Part shown: positions 49,350-58,210 of the stretch, piece after piece | Layout: every line of letters starts with the position of its first letter | Position numbering within the stretch: position 1 is the first letter of the stretch | From: Rhodopseudomonas palustris | GTDB taxonomy: Bacteria > Pseudomonadota > Alphaproteobacteria > Rhizobiales > Xanthobacteraceae | Direction: 5' to 3' | Length of the DNA stretch: 64,000 bases | Assembly (NCBI GenBank): GCA_016215605.1 | Contig: JACRJB010000078.1 | Coordinates: 62,001-126,000 of the forward strand | Program-made: the position numbers and the translations under genes | Notes under the pieces: model-generated | Databases searched by the model: none | What the model was told of the DNA's origin: nothing | What the model saw: only the letters and a program-made list of their open reading frames with translations

Positions 49350-49480
49350 TGCGGCGCGGTCGCATGGCGTCATGCAGCGCTGCGCTGAAAAGCCGCTTGC
49401 CCTGCACGGCGCCGGCGTGGTGATTTCGCCGCAACGACAACCGCTCCGCACGCCGCGGACAACAACAATGGACACCCAAG

Positions 49481-50596
49481 GTGCAAGACACAGCGACCGC
49501 CTCCAAGAAGCCTCAGACCTCCGGCCGCGCCAGCGGCCCGCTCGCCGGCATCCGCATCGTCGAATTCGCCGGCATCGGCCCGGGCCCGTTCGGCGCGATG
49601 CTGCTGGCCGACATGGGCGCCGAAGTGATCACGCTGACGCGCGCCGGCCAGAAGCCGCAGGGCGCCGCCGCCCGCGGCCGCAAGGTGGTGGTAGTCGATC
49701 TCAAGGACAAGGAGTCGGTCGCCGGGGTACTGGCGCTGCTCGACAAGGCCGACGCGCTGATCGAAGGCTATCGCCCCGGCGTGATGGAGCGGCTCGGCCT
49801 CGGCCCCGACGTGGTGCTCGGCCGCAATCCGAAACTGGTCTATGGCCGCATGACCGGCTGGGGCCAGACCGGCCCGCTGGCGCAGGCCGCCGGCCACGAC
49901 ATCAACTACATCTCGATCACCGGCGCGCTGGCGGCGATCGGCCCGGCCGACAAGCCGGTGCCGCCGCTCAACCTGGTCGGCGATTTCGGCGGCGGCTCGC
50001 TGTATCTGGTGGTCGGCATGCTGGCCGCGCTGCTCGAGGCCAAGACCTCCGGCAAGGGCCAGGTGGTCGACGCTGCGATGTGCGACGGCGCCGCCTCGCT
50101 GATCACCATGTTCTTCGACATGACCGCGGCCGGCCGCTGGAAGGAAGCCCGCGAAAGCAACATGCTCGACGGCGGCGCGCATTTCTACGGCACCTATGAA
50201 TGCAAGGACGGCGCATTCGTCTCGATCGGTTCGATCGAGCCGCAGTTCTACAAGCTGCTGCGCGAACTCGCCGGCCTGACCGATCCGCAATACGACGGCC
50301 AGATGGATCCGAAGAACTGGCCGGAATTGAAGGCGAAGCTGACCGCGGTGTTCAAGACCAAGACGCGCGACGAATGGTGCCAACTGATGGAAGGCACCGA
50401 CGTCTGCTTCGCCCCGATCCTGACGATGTCGGAAGCCACCCGGCATCCGCACATGGTGGCGCGCGAAGTCTTCATCCAGCACGAAGGCCACACCCAGCCC
50501 GCCCCCGCGCCGCGCTTCTCCCGCACCCCATCGTCGGTCCGCGCGCCGGTGCAGGCCGATCTTGCCGGCCTGGCGAAGGAGTGGGGTACGCGATAA
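49481..50596 (+). CDS. CaiB/BaiF-type (family III) CoA-transferase
   Basis: A 371-residue class III CoA-transferase/racemase relative. The N-terminal motif [32 protein letters not shown] and [18 protein letters not shown] are typical; the catalytic Asp is expected in the [10 protein letters not shown] segment. Close match to alpha-methylacyl-CoA racemases (the [24 protein letters not shown] stretch). The start is GTG at 49481, with only a weak ribosome-binding site, so the N-terminus is not certain. Separated from coxSLM by a terminator, its substrate is not indicated by its neighbours. Confidence 0.9.
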   Translation: MQDTATASKKPQTSGRASGPLAGIRIVEFAGIGPGPFGAMLLADMGAEVITLTRAGQKPQGAAARGRKVVVVDLKDKESVAGVLALLDKADALIEGYRPGVMERLGLGPDVVLGRNPKLVYGRMTGWGQTGPLAQAAGHDINYISITGALAAIGPADKPVPPLNLVGDFGGGSLYLVVGMLAALLEAKTSGKGQVVDAAMCDGAASLITMFFDMTAAGRWKEARESNMLDGGAHFYGTYECKDGAFVSIGSIEPQFYKLLRELAGLTDPQYDGQMDPKNWPELKAKLTAVFKTKTRDEWCQLMEGTDVCFAPILTMSEATRHPHMVAREVFIQHEGHTQPAPAPRFSRTPSSVRAPVQADLAGLAKEWGTR

Positions 50597-50627
50597 CGCT
50601 CTGCGTCGAGGCGCTCACCACCTCTCG

Positions 50628-50783
50628 TTCGTCATTCCGGGGCGCTCACGCAGTGAGCGAACCCGGAATCCAGACGCCGCAGCATTCCGGTGACGCACGG
50701 GGATAAACGGGTCGAGCAAAACGATAGTTCAGGGACTATGGATTCCGGGTTCGCGAGCTGCGCTCGCGCCCCGGAATGACGAA
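50628..50783. repeat. Palindromic intergenic repeat pair (REP/BIME-like, family with 55353-55471)
   Basis: Arm 1 (50628-50671) and arm 2 (50740-50783) are inverted copies built on a GTCATTCCGGGGCGC...GCGAACCCGGAATCC unit, each with an internal small hairpin. The same unit recurs as a pair at 55353-55392/55433-55471. This points to a dispersed, mobile-like intergenic repeat family common in related genomes. Confidence 0.85.
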
Positions 50784-50810
50784 CTTGGAGGTTGGTCGCA
50801 AGCTGGTTAG

Positions 50811-52079
50811 TTAACTAACCGCCGCCAGCACCGTCCCCTCGACTTCGCCGAAGCCGATGCGGTAGCCGTCGGCCTGGCACCAGCCGCGCATCACCAGCGA
50901 GTCGCCGTCTTCAAGGAAGCCGCGGGTCTCGCCGCCGGGCAGTTGCAGCGGCTCGGTGCCGTTCCAGCTCAGTTCGAGCAGGCTGCCGAGCTGATGCTTC
51001 GCCGGGCCGCTGACGGTGCCGGAGCCGAGCAGGTCGCCGACGCTCATCGCGCAGCCGCTGGAGGCGTGATGCACCAGCTGCTGCACCGACGACCAGTACA
51101 TGTATTTGAAATTCGTCGCGCTGATCCGGGCCGGCGCGTTCATCGCCGGAGTGCGCAGCGCGACTTCCAGCGCCATGTCGTAATTGTTAGCGCCCTGCTG
51201 CTGCAGATAGGGCAGCGGCACCGGCTCCTGCGCCGGGCCGTGTACGCGAAACGGTTCCAGCGCCTCGCGGGTGACGATCCACGGGCTGATCGAGGTCGCG
51301 AACGCCTTGGCCTGGAACGGCCCGAGCGGCACGTACTCCCATTGCTGGATGTCGCGCGCACTCCAGTCGTTGAGCAGCGTGAAGCCGAAGATCATTTGCT
51401 CGGCTTGCTGTTCGGTCAGCATCGTGCCCATCGCCGACGACTGCCCGACCACCACGCCGATCTCCAGTTCGAAATCGAGCCGCTTGCACGGGCCGAAGCT
51501 CGGCAGCTCGGCGGACGGCGGCTTGAGCTGCCCCTGCGGCCGATGGATTTTCGTGCCGCTGACCACGACAGTCGAGGCGCGGCCGTTGTAACCGATCGGG
51601 ATGTGCAGCCAGTTCGGCAGCAGCGGATTGCTCTTGTCGCGGAACATCGTGCCGACATTGGTGGCGTGCTCCTTCGACGAATAGAAATCGGTGAAGCCCT
51701 CGACACGGAGCGGCAGATGCAGCGTCGCGTCCGCCATCGGGATCAGCGCCTGCCGGCGCAGCGCGGCGTTGTCGCGCAGCTCGGCATTGTCGTGGCGCAA
51801 CAATGCGCTGATCCGCGCACGAGTCTTGCTCCACGTCGCCGGCCCGAGCGCCATGAAGGCGTTGATCGACGGCTGCGCAAACACGCCGTCCGGCAGGTCG
51901 AGCAGCTTGGCGCTCTGCAGCGCCGCAAGATCGAGGACCTGCTCACCGATCGCGACACCGACGCGCGGCGCCGCGTTGGTCGCGGTCGAGAACACGCCAT
52001 AGGGCAGGTTCTGGATCGGGAAGTCGGAGTCGGCCTTCACGTCGATGAAGGAGCGCAGGCGCGGATCATTGGGATGCAT
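50811..52079 (-). CDS. fahA: Fumarylacetoacetase
   Basis: Last step of the homogentisate route: hydrolyses fumarylacetoacetate to fumarate and acetoacetate. The protein has 422 residues, starting MHPNDPRLRSFIDVKADSDFPIQNLPYGVFS, with the eukaryote-like N-terminal domain. Metal and substrate residues lie in YSSKEHATNVGTMFR, RLDFELEIG, LLNDWSARDIQQWEYVPLGPFQAKAF and the GTVSGP segment. It is transcribed in the same direction as maiA and hmgA, but 207 bp with a repeat element separate it from maiA. Confidence 0.96.
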   Translation of the reverse strand: MHPNDPRLRSFIDVKADSDFPIQNLPYGVFSTATNAAPRVGVAIGEQVLDLAALQSAKLLDLPDGVFAQPSINAFMALGPATWSKTRARISALLRHDNAELRDNAALRRQALIPMADATLHLPLRVEGFTDFYSSKEHATNVGTMFRDKSNPLLPNWLHIPIGYNGRASTVVVSGTKIHRPQGQLKPPSAELPSFGPCKRLDFELEIGVVVGQSSAMGTMLTEQQAEQMIFGFTLLNDWSARDIQQWEYVPLGPFQAKAFATSISPWIVTREALEPFRVHGPAQEPVPLPYLQQQGANNYDMALEVALRTPAMNAPARISATNFKYMYWSSVQQLVHHASSGCAMSVGDLLGSGTVSGPAKHQLGSLLELSWNGTEPLQLPGGETRGFLEDGDSLVMRGWCQADGYRIGFGEVEGTVLAAVS

Positions 52080-52126
52080 GCTTAGTCCTGGGACGTTGGA
52101 TGGTTCGGTCGGAGCGTGAAGCTCTC

Positions 52127-52278
52127 TTCACCCTCCCCTAAAGGGGGAGGGTCGGCCCGCAGCCCGCGCAGCGGGATGCGGGACGGGGTGGGGTGAGCCG
52201 TGCGCACGGCGGATGAACTCTTCGCCACCCCACCCCGCTCGCTGACGCGAGCGACCCTCCCCCTCCAGGGGAGGGTGA
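52127..52278. repeat. Palindromic intergenic repeat (CCCTCCCC type)
   Basis: The segment is an imperfect long inverted repeat: TTCACCCTCCCC...GGGGTGGGGTGA on the left half mirrors CCACCCCACCCCGC...AGGGGAGGGTGA on the right half. It fills the maiA-fahA gap. Similar elements are frequent between genes in Bradyrhizobiaceae. It may form a long RNA hairpin in the fahA message. Confidence 0.8.
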
Positions 52279-52286
52279 TGTCACAC

Positions 52287-52952
52287 TCACTCCGCATCCG
52301 GCTGCCGGCCCGGCTCGGCCGCGACGAACGCCTCGACTTTCATCGCCTCCGCTTCGATCTGGCGGATGCGTTCGAACGGGGCGAGGTCGGCGTCGAAGCG
52401 GCGGGCGTTGAAGACCTGCGGGACGATGCAGAGATCGGCGAGCGTCGGCTGGTCACCATAGGCGAACGGACCCGGCGTCTGCGCCAGCCGCGCCTCGATC
52501 GCCGCAAAACCCTGCTCGATCCACTCTTTCGACCAACGCGCGCGCTCGATGTCGTCGACGCCGAGTTCGGTCAGACGTTTCAGAATCCGCAGATTGCCGA
52601 CCGGATGGATGTCACAGCAAACCGCATAGGCGATCTCGCGGACGATCGCCCGGGCCTTGGCGTCCTTCGGCAGCAGCGGCGGCTCGGGGTGGGTCTCGTC
52701 GAGATATTCGATGATCGCCAGCGACTGCGCGAGATCGAAGTCGCCCTCGCGCCAATACGGCACGAGCCCGGCCGGATTGATCCAGCGATAGGCTTCGAGG
52801 TACTGCTCGCCGTTGCGCAGATGCACGTAGCGGTGCGCGACGGCGATACCCTTCAGGTTCAGTGCGATCCGAACCCGATAAGCAGCGGACGAGCGGAAGT
52901 AGCCGTACAGCACGGCGCCGTCATGCTCGTCCTGCGAAGCGGTGCGGGTCAT
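52287..52952 (-). CDS. maiA: Maleylacetoacetate isomerase (glutathione-S-transferase zeta class)
   Basis: Isomerises maleylacetoacetate to fumarylacetoacetate with glutathione. It has 221 residues from ATG at 52952 ([33 protein letters not shown]); the longer frame upstream is a wrong frame of hmgA. The zeta-class motif [15 protein letters not shown] (SSxxxRVRIAL), [10 protein letters not shown], and [13 protein letters not shown] are clear; the C-terminal domain has the [15 protein letters not shown] segment. Its start overlaps the hmgA stop (ATGA), so they are translationally coupled. Confidence 0.96.
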   Translation of the reverse strand: MTRTASQDEHDGAVLYGYFRSSAAYRVRIALNLKGIAVAHRYVHLRNGEQYLEAYRWINPAGLVPYWREGDFDLAQSLAIIEYLDETHPEPPLLPKDAKARAIVREIAYAVCCDIHPVGNLRILKRLTELGVDDIERARWSKEWIEQGFAAIEARLAQTPGPFAYGDQPTLADLCIVPQVFNARRFDADLAPFERIRQIEAEAMKVEAFVAAEPGRQPDAE

Positions 52953-54295
52953 GGCCGGGTCGGATCGAAGCGCTTTTCGAGACCGCGCCAGCAATCGGCG
53001 TAGTCGTCCTGCAGCGTGCCGGCGGTCGCCGCATATTCGGTGACGCGCTGCGGATAGCGGGTCTCGAACATGAACGCCATTGTGCCGGTCAGCTTCACCG
53101 GCTTCAGCTCGCCGTTGCTGGCATGATCGAACGCCTCGCGATCCGGCCCGTGCGGCAGCATCATGTTGTGCAGCGACGCGCCGCCCGGCACGAAGCCCTG
53201 CGGCTTGGCGTCGTAGACGCCGTAGATCAGGCCCATGAACTCCGACATGATGTTCATGTGATACCACGGCGGCCGGAAGGTGTTCTCCGCCACCATCCAG
53301 CGCTCGGGGAAGATCACGAAGTCGATGTTGGCGGTGCCCGCGGTTTCCGAAGGCGAGGTCAGCACGGTGAAGATCGACGGATCGGGATGATCGAAGCCGA
53401 TCGCGCCGACCGGCGAGAACGTTCGCAGATCGTATTTGTACGGCGCGTAGTTGCCGTGCCACGCCACCACGTCGATCGGCGAATGCGGCAGCGTCGTCTG
53501 CCACAGCGTGCCGCCCCATTTGACGAACAGCTCGGTCGGCGTGTCCTTGTCCTCATAGGCGGCGACCGGTGTCAGGAAGTCGCGCGAATTGGCGAGACAG
53601 TTGGCGCCGATCGGGCCGCGCTCCGGCAGCGTGAAGGCGCCGCCGTAGTTCTCGCACAGATAGCCGCGCGCCGGGCCGTCGAGCAGCTCGACGCGGAACT
53701 TGACGCCGCGCGGGATCACCGCGATCTCGGCGGGCGCGACGGTGATGACACCGAATTCGGTGACGAGCCGTAGGCTGCCTTGCTGCGGCACGAACATCAG
53801 TTCGCCGTCGGCATCGTAGAAGTGCTGATCGACCATCGATTTGGTGATCAGATACATATGCGTGGCCATGCCGGCCTGGGTGTTGACGTCGCCGGCGGTG
53901 GTCATCGTTCGCACGCCCTGCACGAAGGTCAGGTCCTCCTTCGGCATCGGCGGCGCGTCCCAGCGTAGCTGCGCGATCGGCATGTCGTATTCGAGGCACG
54001 GCGCCGAGCGCCACAGGCCCATCTCGGCTTTGGTGAAGCGACCCGAATGCTTCACCGACGGACGGATGCGATACAGCCAGCTCCGCTCGTTGGCGCCGCG
54101 GGGCGCGGTGAACGGCGAGCCTGAGAGTTGCTCAGCGTACAGCCCATAGGCAGCGCGCTGCGGCGAGTTGCGGCCGATCGGCAGCGCCCCGGGCAGCGCT
54201 TCGGTCTCGAACGAATTGCCGAAGCCGGACATGTAGCCCGGGGTGATGTCCTGCGACGGGCGGCCGACGATCTGCGGCGCGGCGTTGATGTTCAT
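52949..54295 (-). CDS. hmgA: Homogentisate 1,2-dioxygenase
   Basis: Opens the ring of homogentisate, using Fe(II) and O2, to maleylacetoacetate. The product has 448 residues, starting [39 protein letters not shown], the standard HmgA N-terminus. The iron region contains [12 protein letters not shown] and [16 protein letters not shown], including conserved His and Glu ligands. It is followed at once by maiA and preceded by an MBL-fold gene 50 bp upstream. Confidence 0.97.
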   Translation of the reverse strand: MNINAAPQIVGRPSQDITPGYMSGFGNSFETEALPGALPIGRNSPQRAAYGLYAEQLSGSPFTAPRGANERSWLYRIRPSVKHSGRFTKAEMGLWRSAPCLEYDMPIAQLRWDAPPMPKEDLTFVQGVRTMTTAGDVNTQAGMATHMYLITKSMVDQHFYDADGELMFVPQQGSLRLVTEFGVITVAPAEIAVIPRGVKFRVELLDGPARGYLCENYGGAFTLPERGPIGANCLANSRDFLTPVAAYEDKDTPTELFVKWGGTLWQTTLPHSPIDVVAWHGNYAPYKYDLRTFSPVGAIGFDHPDPSIFTVLTSPSETAGTANIDFVIFPERWMVAENTFRPPWYHMNIMSEFMGLIYGVYDAKPQGFVPGGASLHNMMLPHGPDREAFDHASNGELKPVKLTGTMAFMFETRYPQRVTEYAATAGTLQDDYADCWRGLEKRFDPTRP

Positions 54296-54343
54296 GTCAT
54301 CCTCCGATTCCGTTACGCATGATTTCGGCCGCAGCCGGACCTA

Positions 54344-55294
54344 TCAGCCCTGCAGGGCGGCCCACATTTCGCGATCGCGCTCGGCGGTCCAGATCACCGG
54401 ATCGTCGATGCCCGAGGCTTCGTCGAACGCGCGCGAGACGTTGAACGGCAGGCAGTGCTCGTAGATCGCGAAGCTGGCGAACTTCGGGTCCATCTTCTCG
54501 CGGGTCGCGCCCCAGGTCTCCTTCAGGCTGCGGCCCTTGGCGACCGAGATCTCGGCGGCGCCGTACAGCGTGCCGACGAAATCGCGGGTCATCGCGATCG
54601 CCTCGCGCGTGGTCTCCAGCCCCTTCAGCGCGTCGCCGCGGCCGGGCGCGATCGCCTTCGGATTGAACTCGCGGATCTCGTTCAGCGTCGTCGGCCAGTC
54701 GCGCAAATAGGCGTCGCCGCAATAACAGGCCGAGTGATACTCGACGAGGTCGCCGGTGAACATCACCTCGGCGTCGGGGACCCAGGCGACGATGTCGCCC
54801 GAGGTGTGGCCGGCGCCGAGCTGCATCAGCCGCACCTCGCGCTTGCCGAGATAGATCGACATCTCGCCGTCGAAGGTCAGGGTCGGCCAGGTCAGGCCGG
54901 GAATGCTCTCGGCGTCCTGGAACAGCCGCGGAAACCGGCCGTATTCGGAATCCCAGTCCTGCTGGCCGCGTTCCTCGATCAGCCGATAGGTCTCCTGCGA
55001 GGCGACGATGCCCTCGGCGCCGTAGGCCGAGGCGCCGAGCACGCGCACCGCATGATAATGCGACAGTACGACGTATTTGATCGGCTTGTCGGTGACGCTG
55101 CGGACACGCTCGATCACCTTGCCGGCCATCGCCGGCGTCGCCTGGGCGTCGAACACCAGGCAGCCGTCCTCGCCGACGATCACCGCCGAATTCGGATCGC
55201 CCTCCGCGGTGAAGGCGTAGAGATCGGGGCCGATCTCGGAGAACGTCACCTTCTTCTCGGCGAGGTCGGTGGTGGAAGCGAAGCCTTTGGCCAT
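54344..55294 (-). CDS. Metallo-beta-lactamase-fold protein with altered HxHxDH motif
   Basis: This 316-residue protein has the MBL fold: FDAQATPAMAGKVIERV, KYVVLSHYHAVRVLGA, LGAGHTSGDIVAWVPDAEVMFTGDLVEYHS. In the first metal motif HxHxDH the Asp and the third His are replaced by Val and Arg (HYHAVR), so the second metal site cannot be of the usual kind; the downstream GHTSGD and GDLV elements remain. Between the aromatic hydroxylase operon and hmgA, it may handle a thioester, lactone or glutathione adduct of homogentisate metabolism, but its activity is unknown. Confidence 0.85.
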   Translation of the reverse strand: MAKGFASTTDLAEKKVTFSEIGPDLYAFTAEGDPNSAVIVGEDGCLVFDAQATPAMAGKVIERVRSVTDKPIKYVVLSHYHAVRVLGASAYGAEGIVASQETYRLIEERGQQDWDSEYGRFPRLFQDAESIPGLTWPTLTFDGEMSIYLGKREVRLMQLGAGHTSGDIVAWVPDAEVMFTGDLVEYHSACYCGDAYLRDWPTTLNEIREFNPKAIAPGRGDALKGLETTREAIAMTRDFVGTLYGAAEISVAKGRSLKETWGATREKMDPKFASFAIYEHCLPFNVSRAFDEASGIDDPVIWTAERDREMWAALQG

Positions 55295-55352
55295 TGGTGG
55301 TCCTTGTTAGTTGTGGATTCTCTTACGCGCTTACGCGCTGTTTGCTTCCGAA

Positions 55353-55471
55353 GTCATTCCGGGGCGCTCGCGCAGCGAGCGAACCCGGAATCCCGAGTTG
55401 TTCTGCGACCGCTGCATTGCCCCGAACTGCGAGATTCCGGGTTCGCGCTGCGCGCGCCCCGGAATGACGAA
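55353..55471. repeat. Palindromic intergenic repeat pair (REP/BIME-like, family with 50628-50783)
   Basis: GTCATTCCGGGGCGCTCGCG...GAACCCGGAATC (55353-55392) and its inverted copy (55433-55471) flank a 40-bp spacer. The unit is nearly the same as the pair at 50628-50783, which shows a common repeat family. Confidence 0.85.
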
Positions 55472-55512
55472 CGCTGGGGCTGTGCTGCTGGCGGACTTCA
55501 ACTGACTTCGCT

Positions 55513-55737
55513 TCATGGCGACGCCGTCACCTGCTCATCCACCACGCTCCGCTTCGCCAGCGTGACCGCCTCGCGCAACAGGGCGAGGTCGCCGATGTGG
55601 TTGGCGAGGATCAGCACCAGCGCCGCGTCGAGCGATGCGCTCTGCTCGTCGCTGATGCCGCGATGCGCCTCGACGATCAGCCGGTAGGCGGCGTCGGGAT
55701 CGGCGAAGTTGCTTTGGGTCGAGAGCATCGCGGTCAT
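55513..55737 (-). CDS. Small DUF2783-type coupling protein of the flavin hydroxylase
   Basis: A 74-residue acidic, helical protein (MTAMLSTQSNFADPDAAYRLIVEAHRGISDEQSASLDAALVL...). Its ATG overlaps the stop of the FAD hydroxylase gene upstream (ATGA at 55734-55737), so the two are made in fixed ratio. DUF2783 proteins of this size accompany flavin hydroxylases; as I recall, in Pseudomonas putida U the similar pair MhaA/MhaB forms 3-hydroxyphenylacetate 6-hydroxylase, with MhaB as small coupling protein. By analogy this would stimulate its partner. Confidence 0.8.
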   Translation of the reverse strand: MTAMLSTQSNFADPDAAYRLIVEAHRGISDEQSASLDAALVLILANHIGDLALLREAVTLAKRSVVDEQVTASP

Positions 55738-57353
55738 GGCGCGGCCCTCCCGCTGGCGCGCGCCAGCGCTGCGTCGAGCGCGGCCGCGGTGGGATGCCGG
55801 AACCGCGCGGCGACGTAGCCGTCGGGGCGAAGCAGATAGGCCGATCCCGGGGCCGTGTCGTAGCGCCTGGCGAACACGCCGTCGGCATCGCGCAGCGGCG
55901 CGGCATCGCCGATGCGAATGGACTGCACGCCCGGAGGCAGCGGCGCCGCGGCGCCGTTGGCGCTTTCCAGCAGCACGAAATTGCAGCCGGCCGATTTGAA
56001 CGCGTCGGTCAGGAACATCGGCGCGCCGTCCGCGGCCGTCAGCGGCGCATCGAGCAGGGCCGAGCCGGGCTTCGGACCGGCGCTCCAGGCGTCGGCGTCC
56101 GGCGTCGACAGCGGACTGTCATACACCGACGGCGTCGACAGCCGCCCGGCGTTGACCATGCGCTTGGCGAAGTCGACATCCTGGGCGAGCGCCAGCACGG
56201 CGTCGCGCAACCGCCGCTCCTGTTTGGAATGCGGCGCGATGAAATCGGTCGAGCGGGTCGAATGCCGGATGTTGTCGTCGGCGGCCTGGCCGCGTTCGAC
56301 CTCGTAGCTCGCCAGCAGGCTCGACGGCGCGTCGCCGCGCAGCACCAGCGCCAATTTCCAGGCGAGGTTCTCGCCATCCTCCAGTCCTGAATTCGCGCCG
56401 CGCGCGCCGAAGGGCGAGACCTGATGGGCGGAGTCGCCGGCGAAGATCACCCGCTCGTGCAGGAAGCGCTGCATCCGGCGGCACTGGAATTTGTAGATGG
56501 AGATCCACTCGAAGCTGAAATCGCCGTGGCCGAGCATCCGCTCGATCCGCGGCCGGACGTTCTCCGGCAATCGCTCCACAGCCGCATCGGCCTCGGCGCC
56601 GATCTGCAGATCGATCCGCCAGACATTGTCGGGCTGGCGGTGCAGCAGCGCCGACTGGCCGGCATGGAACGGCGGATCGAACCAGAACCAGCGCTCGGTC
56701 GGGAATTCCGCCGTCATCTTGACGTCGGCGATCAGGAACTGATCCTCGAACACTTCGCCTTCGAATTCCGCGCCGACCATGCCGCGCAGCGCCGATCGGG
56801 CGCCGTCGCAGGCGACCACGTAGTCGGCGGCGAGCCGGTAGGCGCCCTCGGGGGTCTCGATCGTCAGCACCGCGTGGTCGTTGTGCTGCGCCAGCGCCGT
56901 CACCTTGTTGCGCCAGCGCAGGTCGATCTGCGGCAGTTGCTGGACGCGTTCGACCAGATAGGCTTCGGCGTAGTATTGCTGCAGGTTGATGAAGGCCGGC
57001 ATCTTGTGGCCGGTCTCGGGCAGCAGGTCGAAGCGATACACCATCTCGTCGCGGCGGAAGATCTTGCCGACCTGCCAGACCACGCCCTTCTCGACCATCC
57101 GCGAGCCGACGCCGAGCCGATCCCAGACTTCCAGCGCGCGCTTGGAGAAGCAGATCGCGCGCGAGCCCTCGCCGATCCGGTCGGCGTCGTCGAGCAGCAC
57201 CACGTTCTGTCCGCGCTGCGCCAGATCGATCGCCAGCGACAGCCCGACCGGGCCGGCGCCGACGATCACCACCGGATGCCGCGCCGGATCACGGTCGCGA
57301 TCCTGATCGGGATGGCGGCGGTAGCCGAACTGGAAATGCTCCTGATGCGGCAT
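55734..57353 (-). CDS. FAD-binding aromatic hydroxylase (likely 3-hydroxyphenylacetate 6-hydroxylase type)
   Basis: A class A flavin monooxygenase of 539 residues. It has VVIVGAGPVGLSLAIDLAQRGQNVVLLD (dinucleotide fold), CDGARSALRGMVG (the DG motif), and FAGDSAHQVSPFGARGANSGLEDGENLAWKLALVL (the GD motif), followed by a C-terminal thioredoxin-like domain as in phenol/MhpA-type hydroxylases. It adds OH to a phenol ring with NAD(P)H and O2. Located upstream of hmgA-maiA-fahA and with a DUF2783 partner, it probably makes homogentisate from 3-hydroxyphenylacetate. No 4-hydroxyphenylpyruvate dioxygenase is nearby. Substrate is inferred from context. Confidence 0.88.
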   Translation of the reverse strand: MPHQEHFQFGYRRHPDQDRDRDPARHPVVIVGAGPVGLSLAIDLAQRGQNVVLLDDADRIGEGSRAICFSKRALEVWDRLGVGSRMVEKGVVWQVGKIFRRDEMVYRFDLLPETGHKMPAFINLQQYYAEAYLVERVQQLPQIDLRWRNKVTALAQHNDHAVLTIETPEGAYRLAADYVVACDGARSALRGMVGAEFEGEVFEDQFLIADVKMTAEFPTERWFWFDPPFHAGQSALLHRQPDNVWRIDLQIGAEADAAVERLPENVRPRIERMLGHGDFSFEWISIYKFQCRRMQRFLHERVIFAGDSAHQVSPFGARGANSGLEDGENLAWKLALVLRGDAPSSLLASYEVERGQAADDNIRHSTRSTDFIAPHSKQERRLRDAVLALAQDVDFAKRMVNAGRLSTPSVYDSPLSTPDADAWSAGPKPGSALLDAPLTAADGAPMFLTDAFKSAGCNFVLLESANGAAAPLPPGVQSIRIGDAAPLRDADGVFARRYDTAPGSAYLLRPDGYVAARFRHPTAAALDAALARASGRAAP

Positions 57354-57416
57354 CGGCCTCAGCCTTTTCGGCCCGGGCGGTGCGTCAAGGCGCTGGTCAA
57401 GGCTTCCTCCTGCATG

Positions 57417-57436
57417 ATAGTTTCATTTGCAACCAT
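57417..57436. promoter_or_regulatory. Imperfect MarR-type operator in the divergent promoter
   Basis: ATAGTT-N8-AACCAT is a dyad with one mismatch in the 128-bp interval between the hydroxylase gene and the marR gene. Its spacing and AT-rich arms fit a MarR-family site for control of both genes. Confidence 0.45.
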
Positions 57437-57481
57437 CTAAGCCGCAGTCGCCGCGCGGCGCAACCCGAGCCGGAGATTTTT

Positions 57482-57979
57482 TTGAGCAAGCTCGATCTGT
57501 TCTCCTTCGTGCCGTTCCAGCTCAACCGGCTGGCGGCCGAAGTCAGCGCGGCGCTGGCCATCGAATATCAGCAGCGCTACGGGCTCGACATTCCCGGCTG
57601 GCGGATTCTCGCCACGCTCGGCTTCCGGGATGACGCCTGCACCGCACAATTCATCTCGCAGTGCACACGGACGCACAAATCGACCATCAGCCGCGCCGTC
57701 ACCACGCTGCTGGAGCGTGAACTGATCGAGCGGGTGGAGAACGAGGACGACCGCCGCGAATTGCGGCTGCGGCTGACCCGCAAGGGCCGCGCGCTGTATC
57801 ACGAGCTGGTGCCGCGGCTGAAGCGGCGCGAGCAAGAGATCCTGTCGTGCCTGTCGCCGCGCGAACGCGACCATCTGGCGGAGGCGCTCGGCAAGATCGA
57901 GCGGCACCTCAACCTGATCCAGGCCAGCCACGAGCAGGACGAACTGCCGCCGGCCAAGCCGCGGCTCTCGGTCGGCTGA
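57482..57979 (+). CDS. MarR-family transcriptional regulator of the aromatic cluster
   Basis: The start is set at TTG 57482 (reading LSKLDLFSFVPFQLNRL, 165 residues), since GGAGA lies upstream; the 34 extra residues in a longer frame from 57380 do not look conserved and cross the operator. The winged-helix part reads TAQFISQCTRTHKSTISRAVTTLLERELIERVENEDDRRELRLRLT. It is divergent from the hydroxylase gene, so it is probably the local repressor, released by a phenylacetate or homogentisate-like ligand. Confidence 0.9.
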   Translation: MSKLDLFSFVPFQLNRLAAEVSAALAIEYQQRYGLDIPGWRILATLGFRDDACTAQFISQCTRTHKSTISRAVTTLLERELIERVENEDDRRELRLRLTRKGRALYHELVPRLKRREQEILSCLSPRERDHLAEALGKIERHLNLIQASHEQDELPPAKPRLSVG

Positions 57980-58150
57980 CGGCGAGGGCCGCCGTCGGCG
58001 AATTGGCGAGGGCCGCGATGGCCGATGGATCGCCACGCCATGGCGCGCGCGGGCTTAGCTGGTCTGTCGACCGCAGCCTCGGGCGCCCCGGTGCCGGACC
58101 TTGCGCGGAAAGGCCGCCCCGCCGAGGCGTGCACGCATGTTTCCCCAACG

Positions 58151-58177
58151 AAAAAGCCCCGGCGCGAGGCCGGGGCT
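58151..58177 (-). terminator. Rho-independent terminator of the outer-membrane protein gene
   Basis: AGCCCCGGC (58155-58163) pairs with GCCGGGGCT (58169-58177) around a 5-nt loop, and a run of A at 58151-58155 reads as T on the minus strand. It is 34 bp beyond the stop of the gene at 58211-60184. Confidence 0.85.
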
Positions 58178-58210
58178 CTTGAAGCGGATGCTGGGATCCG
58201 GACGCGGCGA

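Noticed and set aside
52953-53519. The long N-terminal extension of the maiA frame
   Set aside because: It is the wrong frame of hmgA; the ATGA overlap and the family N-terminus place the maiA start at 52952.
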